In this document: piece after piece, positions 20,328-32,942 of the stretch
Layout: each line of letters begins with the position of its first letter
Numbering within the stretch: position 1 is the stretch's first letter
Assembly (NCBI GenBank): GCA_023376005.1
Contig: CM042145.1
Location: 95,107,462-95,171,461 of the forward strand
Direction: 5' to 3'
From: Doryteuthis pealeii
Taxonomy: Eukaryota > Mollusca > Cephalopoda > Myopsida > Loliginidae
DNA: 64,000 nt
Notes under the pieces: generated by a model
The model's database searches: none
Told to the model about the DNA's origin: nothing
Seen by the model: the letters and a program-made list of their open reading frames with translations, nothing else
Position numbers and translations under genes: made by a program

Positions 20328-21261
20328 CCCCTCCCCACTCCTCAGCAAATATGTTCATATGAATACCAGCTGATGTATTTTTTATTAAAACTTTTGGTTT
20401 GAAAAAACAATTGAGGACTGTCTAATGTTGCATGTTCAAATTTTAAGTGTATAATAAATACACTCAAATTTGTTTATGACGATTTTGAGGTAATCGTGAC
20501 GTAAGAAAGTGCCGTGTTTGTTTACAGACAAAAAACGAAGCGAATCTCCATATTAAACCGATAAATTTCACTTATTTTGTTTATATATCTTGTTTCTAAC
20601 CGGCTGAGTTCTCTGATATTCTCTTTTGTTTTTAGCATAACTTGAATTGTTGGCGTTGTTTGTTTGGGCTTGCTGAATCCTTGTCCATTCTTGTTCGTAT
20701 TAAGATGAACACAAAGACTTGGATGTGTTTTTTTCACAACCCCATATCGTGAGTTATGGGTTGAGAAAGCCCGTTTGAGATGGAGGAAATAGCCATTACG
20801 TCTTTTCGCTAAGACGCCTGTGACTAATCTGATTAACTAACTTAAATCATTTTTTACAGACCGGGTGCGTCACAGACCAAACCAACTAAATTAGATAAAC
20901 TTACCGGGTCAATCACTAGACCAAAAACTTGGTCTACCATACCCATATGAATTCTGTATATTTATCTGTATTTTTTAATCTACGTCTTATTACATAATTT
21001 TGAAAGTCTATTTGAGAATGACTGAAGCCACAGGGCAAACTCTCCTCCCATGTTCAAAATCTACATTAACAAATTGCTTGTTCTGTTCGCTTGGCCAGCT
21101 CTATGTAGCATGAGTCATTCTCCTCAAGTTGCCCTGACAGCACTGAATATACATCTCTGTCTCTGTCTCGTTTCTCTCTCTATCTGTCTCTCAAACCGTT
21201 TCAACGGTTTATCGCTCGAGGTTAGTCCTCCGTTAAGGCATCTATAATCCATACAGAGTTT
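20328..21261. other. Complex AT-rich sequence without a supported gene
   Basis: The first unique sequence after the gap. A short piece at about 20495-20530 resembles 4910-4960. No coding frame or RNA gene was recognised. Confidence 0.6.
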
Positions 21262-21485
21262 GATCAATTAAGTTTTGCTGGTCGGGCCATGTCCACAGAA
21301 GTACCCGTGAACTAATGAGTTTGCCATTGCTTCTTCACATTTTACAGCATATATCTTGTTCGTCTTACTTGGAAGCCGTGTTGTAATAGGGAAGGTGGTT
21401 GTTTCGTTACAGTTGTTGTTTTTTGTGGGGTGTTGCTTTCCAGATTTTGTTCAAGACAGCATTGCAACATCTTTGCATAGATCCA
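21262..21485 (+). repeat. Dispersed repeat, element E (plus copy)
   Basis: Follows the same block order as the minus-strand copy at 14310-14560 with about 25 percent visible differences, so it is an old, independent insertion and not part of the block duplication. Confidence 0.6.
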
Positions 21486-22061
21486 CATCTAGCTTTATCT
21501 CCAAGCGTATTCGTTAATTCTTATGTGGTGCAGCTATACGGTTAGCACGTGGACCACGGCTACAGCTTGGAAGATAGTTTCGCTTTATTTTTTTATTAGA
21601 ATATCATATTTCCTTATGATCAATTTTTATCAAATAGAATTAATGCACCATATTTACATATTTTTTAAGTTATTCTTATTCAAATACTGGTTTTTTAAAC
21701 ATATATATATTTAACTCATAATGGGACCCTGGCAGATAATACCTTCTCCGAGCCATAGTGAAACCTAGGAAGTATATAAAAAATGAGGACACTACCTTTC
21801 CCCAGAGATCCGAATTAGAACCTCACTACTAGGTGCAAAGTCTAGCTGCCACAATTCAGGGCTGTTTTTTTTTCCGTTTTTGAGATGGGGTCTTTAATTT
21901 TCTGCGCGAATACAGGTTGGCGTTAATACAAACCCTGTTAAATAAGGGAGAGAAAGGAGAAGATTTGTAAGAGATTGTGTTACCATGGTGAGGATAAAGA
22001 AAACGAGAGAAGTGTTAAAGAGAGAGAAAGGCACGAAATTATGAGTGAGATATCAGTTGGT
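21486..22061. other. Spacer without a recognised feature
   Basis: AT-rich. Part of 21720-21850 (GGGACCCTGGCAGATAATACC, then a CCCCAGAG block) may be a badly decayed repeat-B 3' half. No gene was seen. Confidence 0.5.
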
Positions 22062-22350
22062 TGATTAATTGGGTTAGTGATTGGATTTTACGGTTTGGTT
22101 CAACATTGTTGGGTATTCTGCCGTTAAACGTTTTGTTTTATTCTTGATGGATATTCAAAATCTATTCTTTTTAACCTCATTTTTTAAACAACGTTTCGAA
22201 AACTCATTTTTTCAACCTAGGACCATAGATGGAACCCTAACAGGTAATTACCAACACCGGGTTAAATTGGATCTAAGAGTAATTGCGACTGAATAAGTAC
22301 TCCACACCCCTGTGAGCTCCCAAAATTAGGTGCAGTTTAACGTCATGTCC
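22062..22350 (+). repeat. Repeat-B, near full length
   Basis: Order seen: GGTTGATT head, GGATTTTACGG, CATTGTTGGGTATTC, GCCGTTAAACGTTTTGTTTT, a T-rich middle, ATAGATGGAACCCTAACAGG, then ACTCCACACCCC and GGTGCAGTTTAACGTCATG. It is about 290 bp long. It has no A or B box that I can see, so it is not obviously tRNA-derived. Confidence 0.7.
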
Positions 22351-22849
22351 AAGACAAGAATCTCAGCCACTGCATTTTTAGTACATCTATACATATATCA
22401 AGGGCAGTTTGTGTTAATATGTATGTCCGGAGGAAACTTCGAAATAAATAGTAACGACAAAGTAAATATATAATTATACACATTAAATTATCACCCAGGC
22501 TTTGTTTTGAGCGAAAATGATACAGATTTGATTTATATTCGCGGAAGATAATAAAAAAATAAAATTTAATGATAACAGCAATTGGGTTTTTTTTTCTTAA
22601 TATTTTAATAGACATTGACATTTCTTTTCAGAGTAGCTGGATCAATGGAAGGTCTATTTTTACATAGGGATTTAAATGGGACACCCACGAGGATTCAACT
22701 CACGAATTCATAATAATGATCTGCGGACCTAACTTTAGAAATGTCTCCCTTTACTCAGGCCGACGCCGGGTAGCCACTGCTAGTCTATGAAATAAGGTAC
22801 GGGATTTGCTATGAGAGCAAACAGGAAGAGATCAGATTTGTTTGAGTAT

Positions 22850-23125
22850 TGGTTTGGTTTGTTTTGTTTTACGGCATATCAACCCTCAGTGGGTCCATTT
22901 AATGCCGATAAAGTTTGAACAATCAATTTCTAATGCATTTAATACAATTTAAAAAAAAAAATACATTATTTCTTATTTTAACCCATAGATGGGACCTAAC
23001 AGGTATACCACTCCGGGGTTCAGAGTGGACCAGGGAGCAATGGTGATTGAAGGGATGCTCCACATTCCCAAACCCCAAGGAACTGGAACCTCACCATCAG
23101 ATAGAGTTAACGTCATTCCCCATGA
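22850..23125 (+). repeat. Repeat-B, near full length
   Basis: TTTTACGGCATATCAACCCTC, GGGTCCATTTAATGCCG, a T/A-rich middle, CATAGATGGGACCTAACAGG, CCACTCCGGGGTTCAGAGTG and ACCTCACCATCAGATAGAG occur in the family order. Just after it (23125-23165), three ATGACATGT-type phrases repeat in tandem. Confidence 0.75.
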
Positions 23126-23455
23126 CATGTAGACCCTATGACATGTTAGACCCATGACATGTAGACCACCGCCTTCTAGCACCCATTATTGATTAAAAGG
23201 GTTGGGGACTTGCCATAAGGGCAATAGGGTTGGAAAATCATATAAGGTGCTAGGGCTTGACGAGATCAGTTTGTTGCATAAGATATAAGATTTACTACAC
23301 CCATACAAACACAAGCCTTTAATCAAAATATAAGTCCAAATTATCGTATATAAAAAAATATTATATTAAAACCTCCACGCTTTACAACAAACAGAATTAT
23401 ATGAATGCAGGTTAGGCATTGGCACATATTAACAAAAATTTATGCAGGCTCATGC
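23126..23455. repeat. Short ATGACATGTAGACC tandem and spacer
   Basis: Three CCATGACATGTAGACC-like units lie at about 23119-23170, followed by featureless AT-rich sequence. Confidence 0.5.
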
Positions 23456-23459
23456 AGGC

Positions 23460-24083
23460 CTATCCATAATTCAGTAGAGCAGAGCGGATTGTGATATCTC
23501 TCCTTGGGTCTTTGTCAGTTTCCCGAACAATCAGCTTATGGCACACGTTCATCAATTTGGCCATCATCTTTCCAGGAATCCACGTTATTTCAGCCTCATC
23601 GTTAAATGTCGTTGTGAAGTGTCGCAGAGGACTGGGAAGCCAACCAGAGTGTGAAAGGTAAGCAATCGAGATTTTGGGACGAGGTGTCGGGTGGCAAGGA
23701 ACCAACTTTAGTTGGAAACGCTTTTGCAGGTTTGTTGGGGCGGTTTGGGTTGGTGTTGTGAAGTTTGGGGTTGGAGGTTGGGGGTAAAGAAAACTAAAAA
23801 CCTGTCCATGCGACACAATTGAGTTCGAGACATCTTCGCTCGTTGCGAAATGGATCCGATTCCCGAACGACGACTAATGGGCATTATGCGTACAAACGAA
23901 AGACTTTTAATGGATATGGATGTCAATAGGCATAATATGAATCTTCATATACGAAGGAAGAAGAGGGGGAGAAGGAGAGGAGGGAAGAAGTGGGGAAGAA
24001 GGAAGGAGAAAGCCCAAGCGAATAAATGTAGAGGAGCGCAAGAGAGCTCGACTCCTTTGACACCTAATAGAAGGAATAAATGA
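23460..24083. other. Unassigned complex region with overlapping frames
   Basis: The minus frame 23460-23816 (118 codons) contains FNDEAEITWIPGKMMAKLMN, with non-repetitive composition unlike the surrounding tracts. The plus frame 23850-24083 (77 codons) begins with a plausible hydrophilic segment and passes into a basic stretch encoded by polypurine DNA. No domain is recognised in either. I cannot tell whether this is an exon, a transposon fragment or chance. Confidence 0.3.
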
Positions 24084-24890
24084 ACCTAGCAGTGTCCGAA
24101 GGTAAACTTAAAAAAAAAGTGAAATTCTTCATATAGGAGGAAGGAGAAAGGGTGAGAGAACGAAGAAGTGGCGGTGAGGGAGGAAGGAAGGGAGGGATGA
24201 AGGAAAGGGCAGATGGAGAGAGGGAAAAAGAAATGATGGATGGAAGGGAGGAGAGGAGGGAGGAGGAACAGGGAATTAAAGAAGGAGGGAAGGAAGGAAG
24301 GGGATGGAAATAAGGGAGGAAGGTAGGAAAGAGAATGGGAGGAAGGAAGGAAGGAAGGAGGAGGAGGGGAGAAAGGGACAAGAAAAAGAGAAGGAAGAGA
24401 GGGGAGGGGCAAGAAAGGAGGAAGGAAATAGGCGTGAGGAAGGAGGAAGGGGAGGAAATGGTGAGAAGGAGGAAAAGAGGGATAGAAGGAGGAAGGGAGT
24501 GAGGAATGGAGTGAGAAAGGGAGGGATGAAGTGAGAATGGTGAGAGGAAGGAGAAAGGAAGGGCGGAAGGGAGGGAGGAATGAAGGCAGGGAGTGAGAAG
24601 GGGAGGAGGAACCGAAGAAAGAAGTGAGGAAGGAGGAGGGAGTAAAAGAGCGGTTGGAATGAGAGGAAAACGGATTAAATAAAAAGAAGAAGAGACACTG
24701 TGTTAAACGAAAATAATGGACGTCGCAAAGAGTGAACATGAGAAAGGAAAAGGAAAAAGTCTTATTCAGTGGGAGAGAATAAGAATGTGATAGATTAAGC
24801 AGACTGTGAGAGGGAGAATTCATAGACTGAAAGAATACACATGCAGAGGGAGGGTGAAGAAAGGACGAGTGATATGATAAGCAAATAGGA
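23950..24890. repeat. Polypurine (GGAA)n domain
   Basis: About 900 bp of purine-rich plus strand dominated by GGAAGGAGG-type units; its complement is the same class as the polypyrimidine domains. The 277-codon minus frame rich in Ser/Pro/Leu/Phe is a product of composition. Confidence 0.9.
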
Positions 24891-24894
24891 AGGA

Positions 24895-25079
24895 TATATA
24901 TATTTACCAACGCCTCCACACGAGCAGGATCGACACAAGGTCAATTTTTTTAGCGGGAGTTTGAATTTCAGTTTCGCTTCTTCTAGACTGGTTTACCTAG
25001 CATGGTTAAAGAGCCCAGTCTGCCCTGTTATTTACCCATAGCTGGAGGAGGATTGAATTTAAAACTTTCCTAATGGTAT
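24895..25079 (-). repeat. SINE-A 3' part
   Basis: TATTTACCAACGCCTCCACAC, the GGTCAATTTTTTTAGCGGG block, CTTCTTCTAGACTGG and TACCCATAGCTGGAGGAGG occur in SINE-A order (minus-strand element, tail at the left). It is truncated before the B box, which fits 5' truncation during target-primed reverse transcription. Confidence 0.75.
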
Positions 25080-25462
25080 AGCTCAATTAGGAAAGATATA
25101 GATACCGTTGAAAAGAAAGTATAACGGAGGGACGGAGGAGAGATGAGTGAGATATTAAGTAGACATAGGGAGGAAGAATAAAGTTGAGAGACATGTAGAA
25201 GAGGGGAAAGAGAAAGATATGAGTGAGAGATTAGAAGAAATAGGAAGATAGAAGAAACTAAGAGACAGATGTGAGAGAGAAAGAGAGAGAGAGGGGGCAG
25301 GAGGAGGAGGAGAGAGAGGAGGAGAGATGAATGAGAGATTAAAATTATATAGGGGAGGATAGCGAAACTGAGAGACATATAAAGCAGAGATAGAGGGGGC
25401 AAGGGAGAATATGTAAGTGAGATTTGAGAAAGATAAGGTAGGATTAGAGAAATGAGTGACAA

Positions 25463-25494
<32 letters not shown>

Positions 25495-25505
25495 ATATAT
25501 ATGTG
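25080..25505. repeat. (GA)n-rich tract ending in (TA)n-(TG)n
   Basis: Purine-rich sequence with AGATATGAGTGAGA- and GAGACATA-type phrases recurring every 80-150 bp, ending in (TA)n-(TG)n at 25464-25512. No gene is present; the Leu/Ser-rich minus frame is an artefact. Confidence 0.85.
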
Positions 25506-25528
25506 TGTGTGTTGTAAAAAATGCGAAA

Positions 25529-25862
25529 AAGGAATATGAATCCGACAATATGACGAAAAATGAGTAAAGAAAAAGAAATGTAATGGATAAAATGAATTTA
25601 ATCGAATATTCACATTAATCGATATCACTTACACATGTGTTCGGTCAGTTTATGTGTGTGAAATATTCACTCTGATGAATATTATTTGAAATATTTCAAA
25701 ATAAATATTCATTCTGATGAAGGTCGATTCTTTCTATGTGTGCGAAATATTTTCACACACATAAACTGACCGCAACACATGTGTAAGTGATATCGATTAA
25801 TGTGATATCGATTAAATTCATTTTATCCATTTACATACTCTTTTCTTTACTCATTTTTCCTA
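25529..25862. repeat. Foldback element F, first copy
   Basis: Two inverted arms run from ATGAGTAAAGAAAAG inward through TGGATAAAATGAATTTAATCG, GATATCACTTACACATGTG and CGGTCAGTTTATGTGTGTG, with the mirror on the right. In the middle lies CTGATGAAGGTCGATTC ... TGCGAAATATTTTC, a decayed form of the recurrent hairpin motif. It is flanked by (TA)n/(TG)n microsatellites. Confidence 0.75.
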
Positions 25863-25884
25863 TATATATATTTATATATATTGA

Positions 25885-26262
25885 GGAGAAGAATAATAAA
25901 GAAAGAAAGAATAGAATGGATAATAAAGATGAATTTAATCAATATCACTTACACATTGAGTTTCGGTCAGTTTCATCTGTGTGAAAATATTCAGCACACA
26001 GAAAAAGATTGACTTTCATCAGAGTGAAATTTTATTTAAAGATGAAATAAATAAAACAAAATAAAAATAAAATAAAATAAAAATAAAATAAAAAAATAAA
26101 ATTACACTCTGATAAAGGTCGAATCTTCTCTGTATGCGGAATATTTTCACACAGAAAAACTGACCGAAACACATGTGTAAGTGATATTGATTAAATTCAT
26201 CTTTTATTATCCATTCTATTCTTTTCTTTATTCATTCTTCCTCATATTGTCGGATTCATTTC
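25885..26262. repeat. Foldback element F, second copy
   Basis: The same arms as the preceding element, in tandem with it across a (TA)n run. The centre holds an (AAATA)n expansion (about 26035-26100). The outermost right sequence CATATTGTCGGATTC mirrors GAATCCGACAATATG of the first copy (25539), so the two may form one larger nested foldback. Confidence 0.7.
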
Positions 26263-26281
26263 GAATTTCCATTTTAACACA

Positions 26282-26404
26282 CATATATATATATATATAA
26301 TATATATATATATTATATATATATATATATATAGAAGAGAGAGAGAGAGAATTAGGCATAACAGAGAGTGGAATAGAGAAGCAACAATGAAGAGTAAGAA
26401 GAAA

Positions 26405-26482
<78 letters not shown>
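26282..26482. repeat. (TA)n and (GA)n microsatellites
   Basis: TA runs at 26284-26331 and GA runs at 26335-26350 and 26410-26480. The Ser/Leu-rich minus frame is an artefact. Confidence 0.95.
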
Positions 26483-26780
26483 AAACAATTCTTTTGTGGG
26501 GATAAACTGAAAGATGAGTGATGGTGAATGGAAGCGAGGAAAGAGAGAGAAAAAAAGAATCAGTAGGTGGAAACGAAAAAATGGCTTATGTCTTTTTAAG
26601 GTCGTTTAAGGGTGTTCGTGTTAGGATAGTCGTACAACGCTAGTTTCGCCTACAAAACAACTTTAAATATAGCAAATCATTTATTATCTTTTTGCATGTT
26701 TCATTTACAACACCTTGTAAGTACATTATCTTTTTTCAACACGCTTTTTTCAGTTTTAACATTAGTTAGTTTAGTGTTTA
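26483..26780. other. Left flank of block copy B
   Basis: Non-repetitive sequence up to the point where homology with copy A starts (the AATCAATCAATCA motif at about 26781). It differs from the repeat-B head that precedes copy A. No gene was seen. Confidence 0.6.
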
Positions 26781-27299
26781 AAATCAATCAATCATACAAA
26801 CTAAGATATAAAATATTTATTACAATAGTTTGGTAATCTGAAAATTGCTACATAAATGGAAGTAACATCCTTTTGTTTATTTCATTTTGAGAAGCTATAT
26901 GTTTGGGTCGGCCATTTTCATTTTCAACCGTAATCAATACACTGCATGTTTTAACACGAAAATATAATAAAATATGTTCTTAATAATAATTAAGCACTAT
27001 TAAGAACACATTTTATGATATTTTCCTGTAAAATGCAGTTGTATTGATTCGACAAATTCGTATTTTCAGTAGTAGATTTAGGTGAAGAATGGCGATAAAA
27101 ATATGGCTTCCTTAAAGGGAATTAACAAGGGGAGGTTACTCTCATTTATGTAGCTACTGTTCAGATTACCCTAGTTTATCATGAGTCTACAGACATGTGA
27201 CTGAAGACTACGTATAACTATTTTATAATGCGTAATCTTTTCATTTTGGACATAATAATTTTTATTCTACTGTAAGACGTGTAAGAATCGCTCAATAAG

Positions 27300-28105
27300 T
27301 CCGGTCAACTAATACAACACAATTTAGACAAAATTGCTCCATTCATCAACATAGTCTCTTTCTAGGGTGATACACTGATTCCAACGCTTTCTCTACAAGT
27401 CGATATTTTTTTGTAGAGCGATTTTGTTTTGGCCTGCAAGTACGCTAGGTCTGATATCTTCTTCATTATAGGGACAAACTCTTTCCCTGGAACATTTTTT
27501 GAGTCTGCAAACAGTCAGTCGTCGCTAGGGCAGATCGTGGAAAATAGGGGTTGTCAGTGCGGAAGCAAATTCAAAGTACAATTATGTAGTTATTCTGTTG
27601 CGGATCGACTTTTGACACGTTGCATGGTCTGGATGGAAGAGTCGTTTTTCTTATTCATGTTCTGTCGTTGTTTTCGCGATTTCTTCGCTTCAATGCACAA
27701 TAATGCTATGTAATATTCGCTATGATGGTTCTTCGGTAATATGATTTTATTTAGTAAATTAGGGTGTCCAGAAAAAATCAGAACCACAAATTTTGTAATA
27801 AAACTGTTAATTTTCATTAAAATTAAATTAGGGTTTAGGGTTAGGGGTTGGCGTAGGTTGGGGTTTAGGGTTTTAGGGTTAGTTAATGGGAAAATAAATA
27901 ATTAATTTGGCTTCTGTTTCTTCTGGGTCGGCCTGTACACTAACACTAACCTTAACCCTAAACAATTTTATTTGTTTAATGGGAAAATTAACAGTTTTAT
28001 TATAAGAATTTTGGGTTTCTGTTTTTTCTGGGACACCCTAATTTACTAAACAAAAGTTCAATAATTACCGTTCTTTCTTTTCTCAGGTAATCGATGAAAT
28101 ACTGA
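27300..28105 (-). pseudogene. Mariner-type transposase remnant, copy B
   Basis: Counterpart of 590-1430, split by MITE-2 at 27735-28069. Extra one-base deletions break the frame repeatedly (for example in the block corresponding to FHQDHAPC and the PDLAPSD block), so even less of it can be translated than in copy A. Confidence 0.75.
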
Positions 28106-29109
28106 CCATAAATAAGATTCTAGTTTAATCTTTCGAAAACACTGCCATTTATTAGATTAAGGACTTTTTTTTCCTCGCCATGACAGAATGCAGAGAGTAG
28201 ATAACAAAGGAATGAGCATAGTGCGACAGGGCATAAAAGGAAGAGAAAGATTGTCACAAGGTTTTAATCCTTTCTAATATTCTTGAAATTAAGCTTTTAT
28301 TTTCAGCGAGCATACTAGAACAAGAAAAAACCACAATTTGAAAGGACATAAAATGAATGTTATTTTTAATGGCTTATAAGTTTAATGCACTCTGTCGAGC
28401 GTGGGGGGGGGGACTAAAATAACTTACAAGTATCCTCTGCGAGGTGTACACCACACAAAAGGGGGTTCCTAGTAATGATATTGGACCATTGACCTTTAGG
28501 CACCATTTTTTGATTCGATTAAGAAAGGAATGTTCTTCATTTACACCGTCAATATGCGGTTGTTTTAACCTAAAATAACTCCTAACCCTAACCCTAACAG
28601 ACAACGATATTGAGGTGTAAAAGAAAAACATGTCTGTTCTTAATCGAGATTCAAAAGCGGTGCCTAAAGGTCAATCGTCCTTGATATTAAGTGGCATCTG
28701 GTGGTGAGGCACCTGTAACAGAGCTATTCCGTCGGGAACTTAGGTTACTGGTAGAGGCATCCAAGGTAAACAGATCTGGCACCCAGTGGTATTAGAGTCA
28801 CAATCCAACTGGAAATTAAAAGAGGCTTCAGCATCGGAAACCGGCGATTACTTTTAGTCACCTCATTCACCCCTGTACCTGCTGGATGATCTCCGGCAAA
28901 CAAGACTGTCTACATCCGGGGTTTTAGGGATCGATTGCGTTTCCTATTCCCATGATACTGCATCTTTGACTTTCTATGATTTTTTTACGAACATTTTTTT
29001 GCGATCGATGCTAAGAACCGTGACTGGCTGGAGAACATCGATTCGCTCGCATAAGATCACCAGGAATGGTCGGCCTTTGTGGCGAACAGTTACTCTTTTA
29101 AACTGCATA

Positions 29110-29735
29110 GGGTGTCCATCGTGAGGTAATCGTTTGCTAGATAGTCTCACAGATCCCTTATTTATAATAGCGAGTTCGATCTTCGCTGAATGTCAACATC
29201 TTGTGCAACATCCAATCTTAGCTAACGGGTTGGATAAATACGTACTTAGTCTATAAATATCATTGACATGCCATTGTGGTGTAATGTTAGCAGGGTCCGC
29301 ATGGGTAAAATACGTACTTTACAAATCATAGGAATCTTGTGGGTGTAATCGTTAGCAGGCTAGTCTCGCGGATCCGGTATTCCTGCTTATCGAGTTCGAT
29401 CTTCGCTGTTATGTCCATAACTTGCGAACTTTGTCACATCCAATCTTAGACAACGGGTTGGGTAAATACCTACTTATCTATAATATAAGTAGGGTCATTG
29501 GCGGTGTAATCGTTAGCAAGTTCCCGCATGGTAAATAGTACTTTATCAAAATATAGGACATCCCATTATGGTGTAATCGTTAGCAAACTAGTCCCGCATA
29601 TCCATTGCAACTGAATAACGAGTTCGATCCTCGCTGTATTTCCCATACTCGCGACTTGTGTCACATCCTACACAGAGGGATGGGTTGGGTAAATGCCTAC
29701 TGCAGGTATCTACTGCCGAATAAAATTACTTTATA
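29110..29735 (+). repeat. Tandem SINE-C array, copy B
   Basis: Counterpart of 2509-3135. The repeated TGTAATCGTTAGCA and GAGTTCGATC boxes are still visible, with several bases missing in the spacer pieces. Confidence 0.75.
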
Positions 29736-30139
29736 TACGGTAGGACTCCAAACATCTTTTTTCGTTTTGAGCTGTTCTGACGTCTAAGCCATTCAGGCAA
29801 AGGTGTCCGCGGTAAGAAGCATAACTCCTTTTCCTTATTTACGCCTTGTTGAGAACAGCAACGTCGTCCTTATTGACTTACGTACGCCATTCTGTCGGAC
29901 CATCACACTTGAAAATCGTGCCTCATCAGTAATAGTACTTAAAAAAAAGACGACACGGTTTGTTAGCGTTCTTTAAGTATTCTAGTTTTCTGTTTTCGTT
30001 TAATGTGATTTTCGTCTTAAGTTTTCGCGCTCTTGATCCATTTAATATAGATTATTTGTTCAGATAAAACATGGATGTCCAGTTTACTTTGCACTTTATC
30101 TGCTGTCATTGTTTTCGCTGATGTTAAAAGCCTTCTAAA

Positions 30140-31044
30140 TCTCCTGTCATCCTTTTTTTCTGTTCCTCATCTTTCTCTTGTTGTTGCTGTTTATAGTGTT
30201 GTTGTTGTTTTTGTTGCTGTTGTTGTTGTTCTTCTTCTTCTTCTTTTTTCTTCATTTCTTTTTTTTCCCGTTGTTTTCTATTATTCTATGTTTTCCTGTC
30301 TTCTGTTTTGTCTTTCTTTGTCTTATTCTTAGCTTTAAAAAAATTCTTCTTCTTCTTCTTCATCTTCTTCTTCTCATTTTTTTCCTCTCCTGTTTTCTAT
30401 AATTTTATTGTTTTCCTCCGTTTCTGTTAGTTGTTTTCTTTGTTTATTCTTTGCTTTAAAAAATTCTCTTCTTCTTCTTTCTTTTTTCTTTTTTTCTTTC
30501 TTCTCTTTCTCTTCCTTCTTCTTTTTTCATTTTTCTATCCTTGTTTTCTTATTAATTCATTGTTTTTCGTCTTTTTTATTGTTCTTATTTGTCTTATTCT
30601 TATCTTTTAAAAAATTTTCTTTCTTTTTTCTTCTTCTTCTTTCTTTCTTCTTCTGTCTTCTCTCTTTAATTGTTGTTCTTTGTCTTGTTTTTTGTTTGTT
30701 TTTATTCTTTCGTTTCCCTTTCATTTTATTGTCTTCGTGTTGTTCCTTCTTGGTTATAAAAATTATTCTTTTATTCTTTTTTTCTTCTTGTTGTCATTTT
30801 GATACTTTTTGTTTTTTATTCACTGTCTTCTTCTCTGCCTTTTTTTGTTCTTCTTTTTTTTTGTTCTTTCTTGTTTTCTTACTGTTTGTTCTTTGTTCTT
30901 TTTACTTGGTTCTTTTTCTCTTTCTTGCTCTTGCGTTTGTTTTCTTTTGTTGTTTTTGTGTTATTGTTGTTGTTGCGTTCGCTGTTAGTTTGTTGTTGTT
31001 GTTTGTTTTGTTTTTTCTTCTTCTTCTTTTCCTTCTTCTTCTTC

Positions 31045-31084
<40 letters not shown>

Positions 31085-31085
31085 G
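30140..31085. repeat. (TTC/TTG/TTA)n domain, copy B
   Basis: Counterpart of 3590-4312 but about 200 bp longer, with additional TTTAAAAAA-ATTCTTCTTC modules near 30340, 30460 and 30600. These modules recur about every 130 bp, so copy B has expanded or copy A contracted by unequal exchange. The frames are artefacts. Confidence 0.85.
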
Positions 31086-31119
31086 TTGGTATTGCCTCAT
31101 ACCACTTGTTGGGTGGACC

Positions 31120-31500
31120 AAATGATCATTTTATGTGGGTACAAAAGAAATTGGCGGCATTCCCTCAGTGCTGGGCAATAAATAACGCCAGCTGCCCTTT
31201 AAGTCAAGGGGGTAGGTATTGCTGGGGAGAAGCCCTGCTTGACGTATTATTGACCTTTACAGGTTCCCTTAAAAAGTTTTTGGCCGAAAGCACACTGACC
31301 CGAGGAAGTATATTTATTATTCTTATTATTATTATTATAATTGTTTTTCGAACATATATTTCTGTTGTTTTGATAATTTCATGTTTAAGGTGATCAAGGG
31401 AATTGTGCTGCAAATTTCAACCATATTGACAGATCAGATAGATGATTCAATGATCAATTTGGTGGGACGAACAGTTTCCCTGACCTCAAGAATCTTTGCG
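31120..31500. mobile_element. Copy-B-only insertion of about 380 bp
   Basis: Copy A reads straight from CCTCATACCCCGCTTG to TTGCCTTTGTAAATACC (4321-4384). Copy B has about 380 extra bases between the matching phrases, including GGCAATAAATAACGCC, a (TTA)n run at 31314-31340 and GTGATCAAGGGAATTGTG. The boundaries are not sharp enough to read a target duplication, and the element type is unknown. Confidence 0.5.
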
Positions 31501-32707
31501 AGATCTTACTTTGGAATTACCCTTGTAAATCCAACTCTACATTAATCATTCTTGCATCAAGTCATATTCTGTTAATGCTAAAAATAGAACAGTAACAAAC
31601 AAAAAAGTTTTAAAAGTAGAAAATATTGGGCAGGAGCCAAAATATTATTTAGATAGTACAAATACCCCGCCCGCCGAAGGATGGAAAAATAGATTTTTGA
31701 AACATATTGCCTGAGAAGGTTGAGTTAAAATTCTAATGACAGATGGGATTGTAATTGCATTAAGTAAGGCACATTCTATATTTATTAATTTGAGTAAAAA
31801 AAAAAAAATTGAAATCGAAACTGAGGCCGCGTCTCTCAAACTAAAATGTTGCGGATGTATAATCAACACATTATTTTGAATATTTTCCACATCAATTTTC
31901 CCACAAATGTAGGTATTTATTTATTCTTTAAACTTTTAGTTACCTCTTGTTTTTACCGGTAAAAAAAAGGAACGAGAGTAAAAAACAAATTCTTAAAATT
32001 GTTTACTCAAATTTTGGGTGTATTAGCATAGAATATTGTGACGTAAGTGTGACGTAAGAGATATGACGTAGTTTTGTTAAGACAAGAAATACGAAATCTG
32101 CATTATTAATGATGTTTTTCGAATGCAGATTTTTTGCTTTGAAAATTGTAATCTTTGTCAGTTATCTTGAGGTGAATATAAATTTTTTGTAATGTCAATT
32201 TGTCAGATTGGTTTTGCTTTTTTTTATATTTTTCTTTTATATTCGGGTCAAGATCGTACTGAGATTCTTCTAAATAATGGAAAACACGAGTAACAACACA
32301 ACAGAAAACACAACATCATGGGCATAAGTTTTAACAACGGATACAAACCTCATTCGCAATTCATGTGATTTCCATGTGAAATGTTGGTATGAAAGACGCG
32401 AGGGTAATTCTAACTTCCTTTTTTTCGCTAGCGCTAGACCAGGGAAGATTTTTTACTGAGGTAAACGCATTATACTACCTTTAAGATAAGAAAAAACAGT
32501 GGATGTAGTGGCCTCACATTCGAATAAGGTTAATGTAATGCCATTAGTCTCTCTCCATGGAAGAGAGAGAAATGAGAAGGTTTGAAGAAAAAAAGGAAAA
32601 ACCAGACATAAAGAAAACAAGTAGAAGAAGTAAGATGGATAAGACCCTTTAAGACTAAGGGATTAGGCTTTAAGGTTGGTGATTTTTTGTGTACTATTAG
32701 AACCTAT

Positions 32708-32942
32708 ACTATATTTACAGGAAACCTGCCGCACGAGCAGGATCAAAAAGTCAATTTCTTAGCGGAGTTTAACAGGTTTTGAATTAGAGTTTTTCTTCTC
32801 CTAGACGGTTGCTACAAAGGTTAAAAGAGCGGCTGCCTGCTATTTACCCATAGCTGGAGGAGAGTGGATATACCTTCCAAGGGTATTAACGTTAAGTGAA
32901 GCAATTAGCAAGTCAGGACTTGAACCTCGGGGCGGGCGAGTT
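32708..32942 (-). mobile_element. 5'-truncated SINE-A insertion present only in copy B
   Basis: Flanked by exact 12-bp duplications ATTAGAACCTAT (32696-32707 and 32943-32954). Copy A has the empty site once, as ATTAGAATCCCTAT (about 5584-5597). The element reads TTTACAGGAAACCTGCC-type tail, body blocks and the B-box region, but stops before the A box, so its 5' end is truncated. Confidence 0.88.

Noticed and set aside
16279..20402. Many Phe/Leu/Ser-rich plus frames up to 257 codons, resembling multi-pass membrane proteins
   Set aside because: They result from polypyrimidine composition (TTT, TTC, CTT, TCT codons) and lose frame in the other block copy. The hydrophobicity is not evidence of membrane proteins.
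24086..24919. 277-codon minus frame rich in Ser/Pro/Leu
   Set aside because: It is the complement of a (GGAA)n polypurine tract; biased composition, no domain, no splice or start context.
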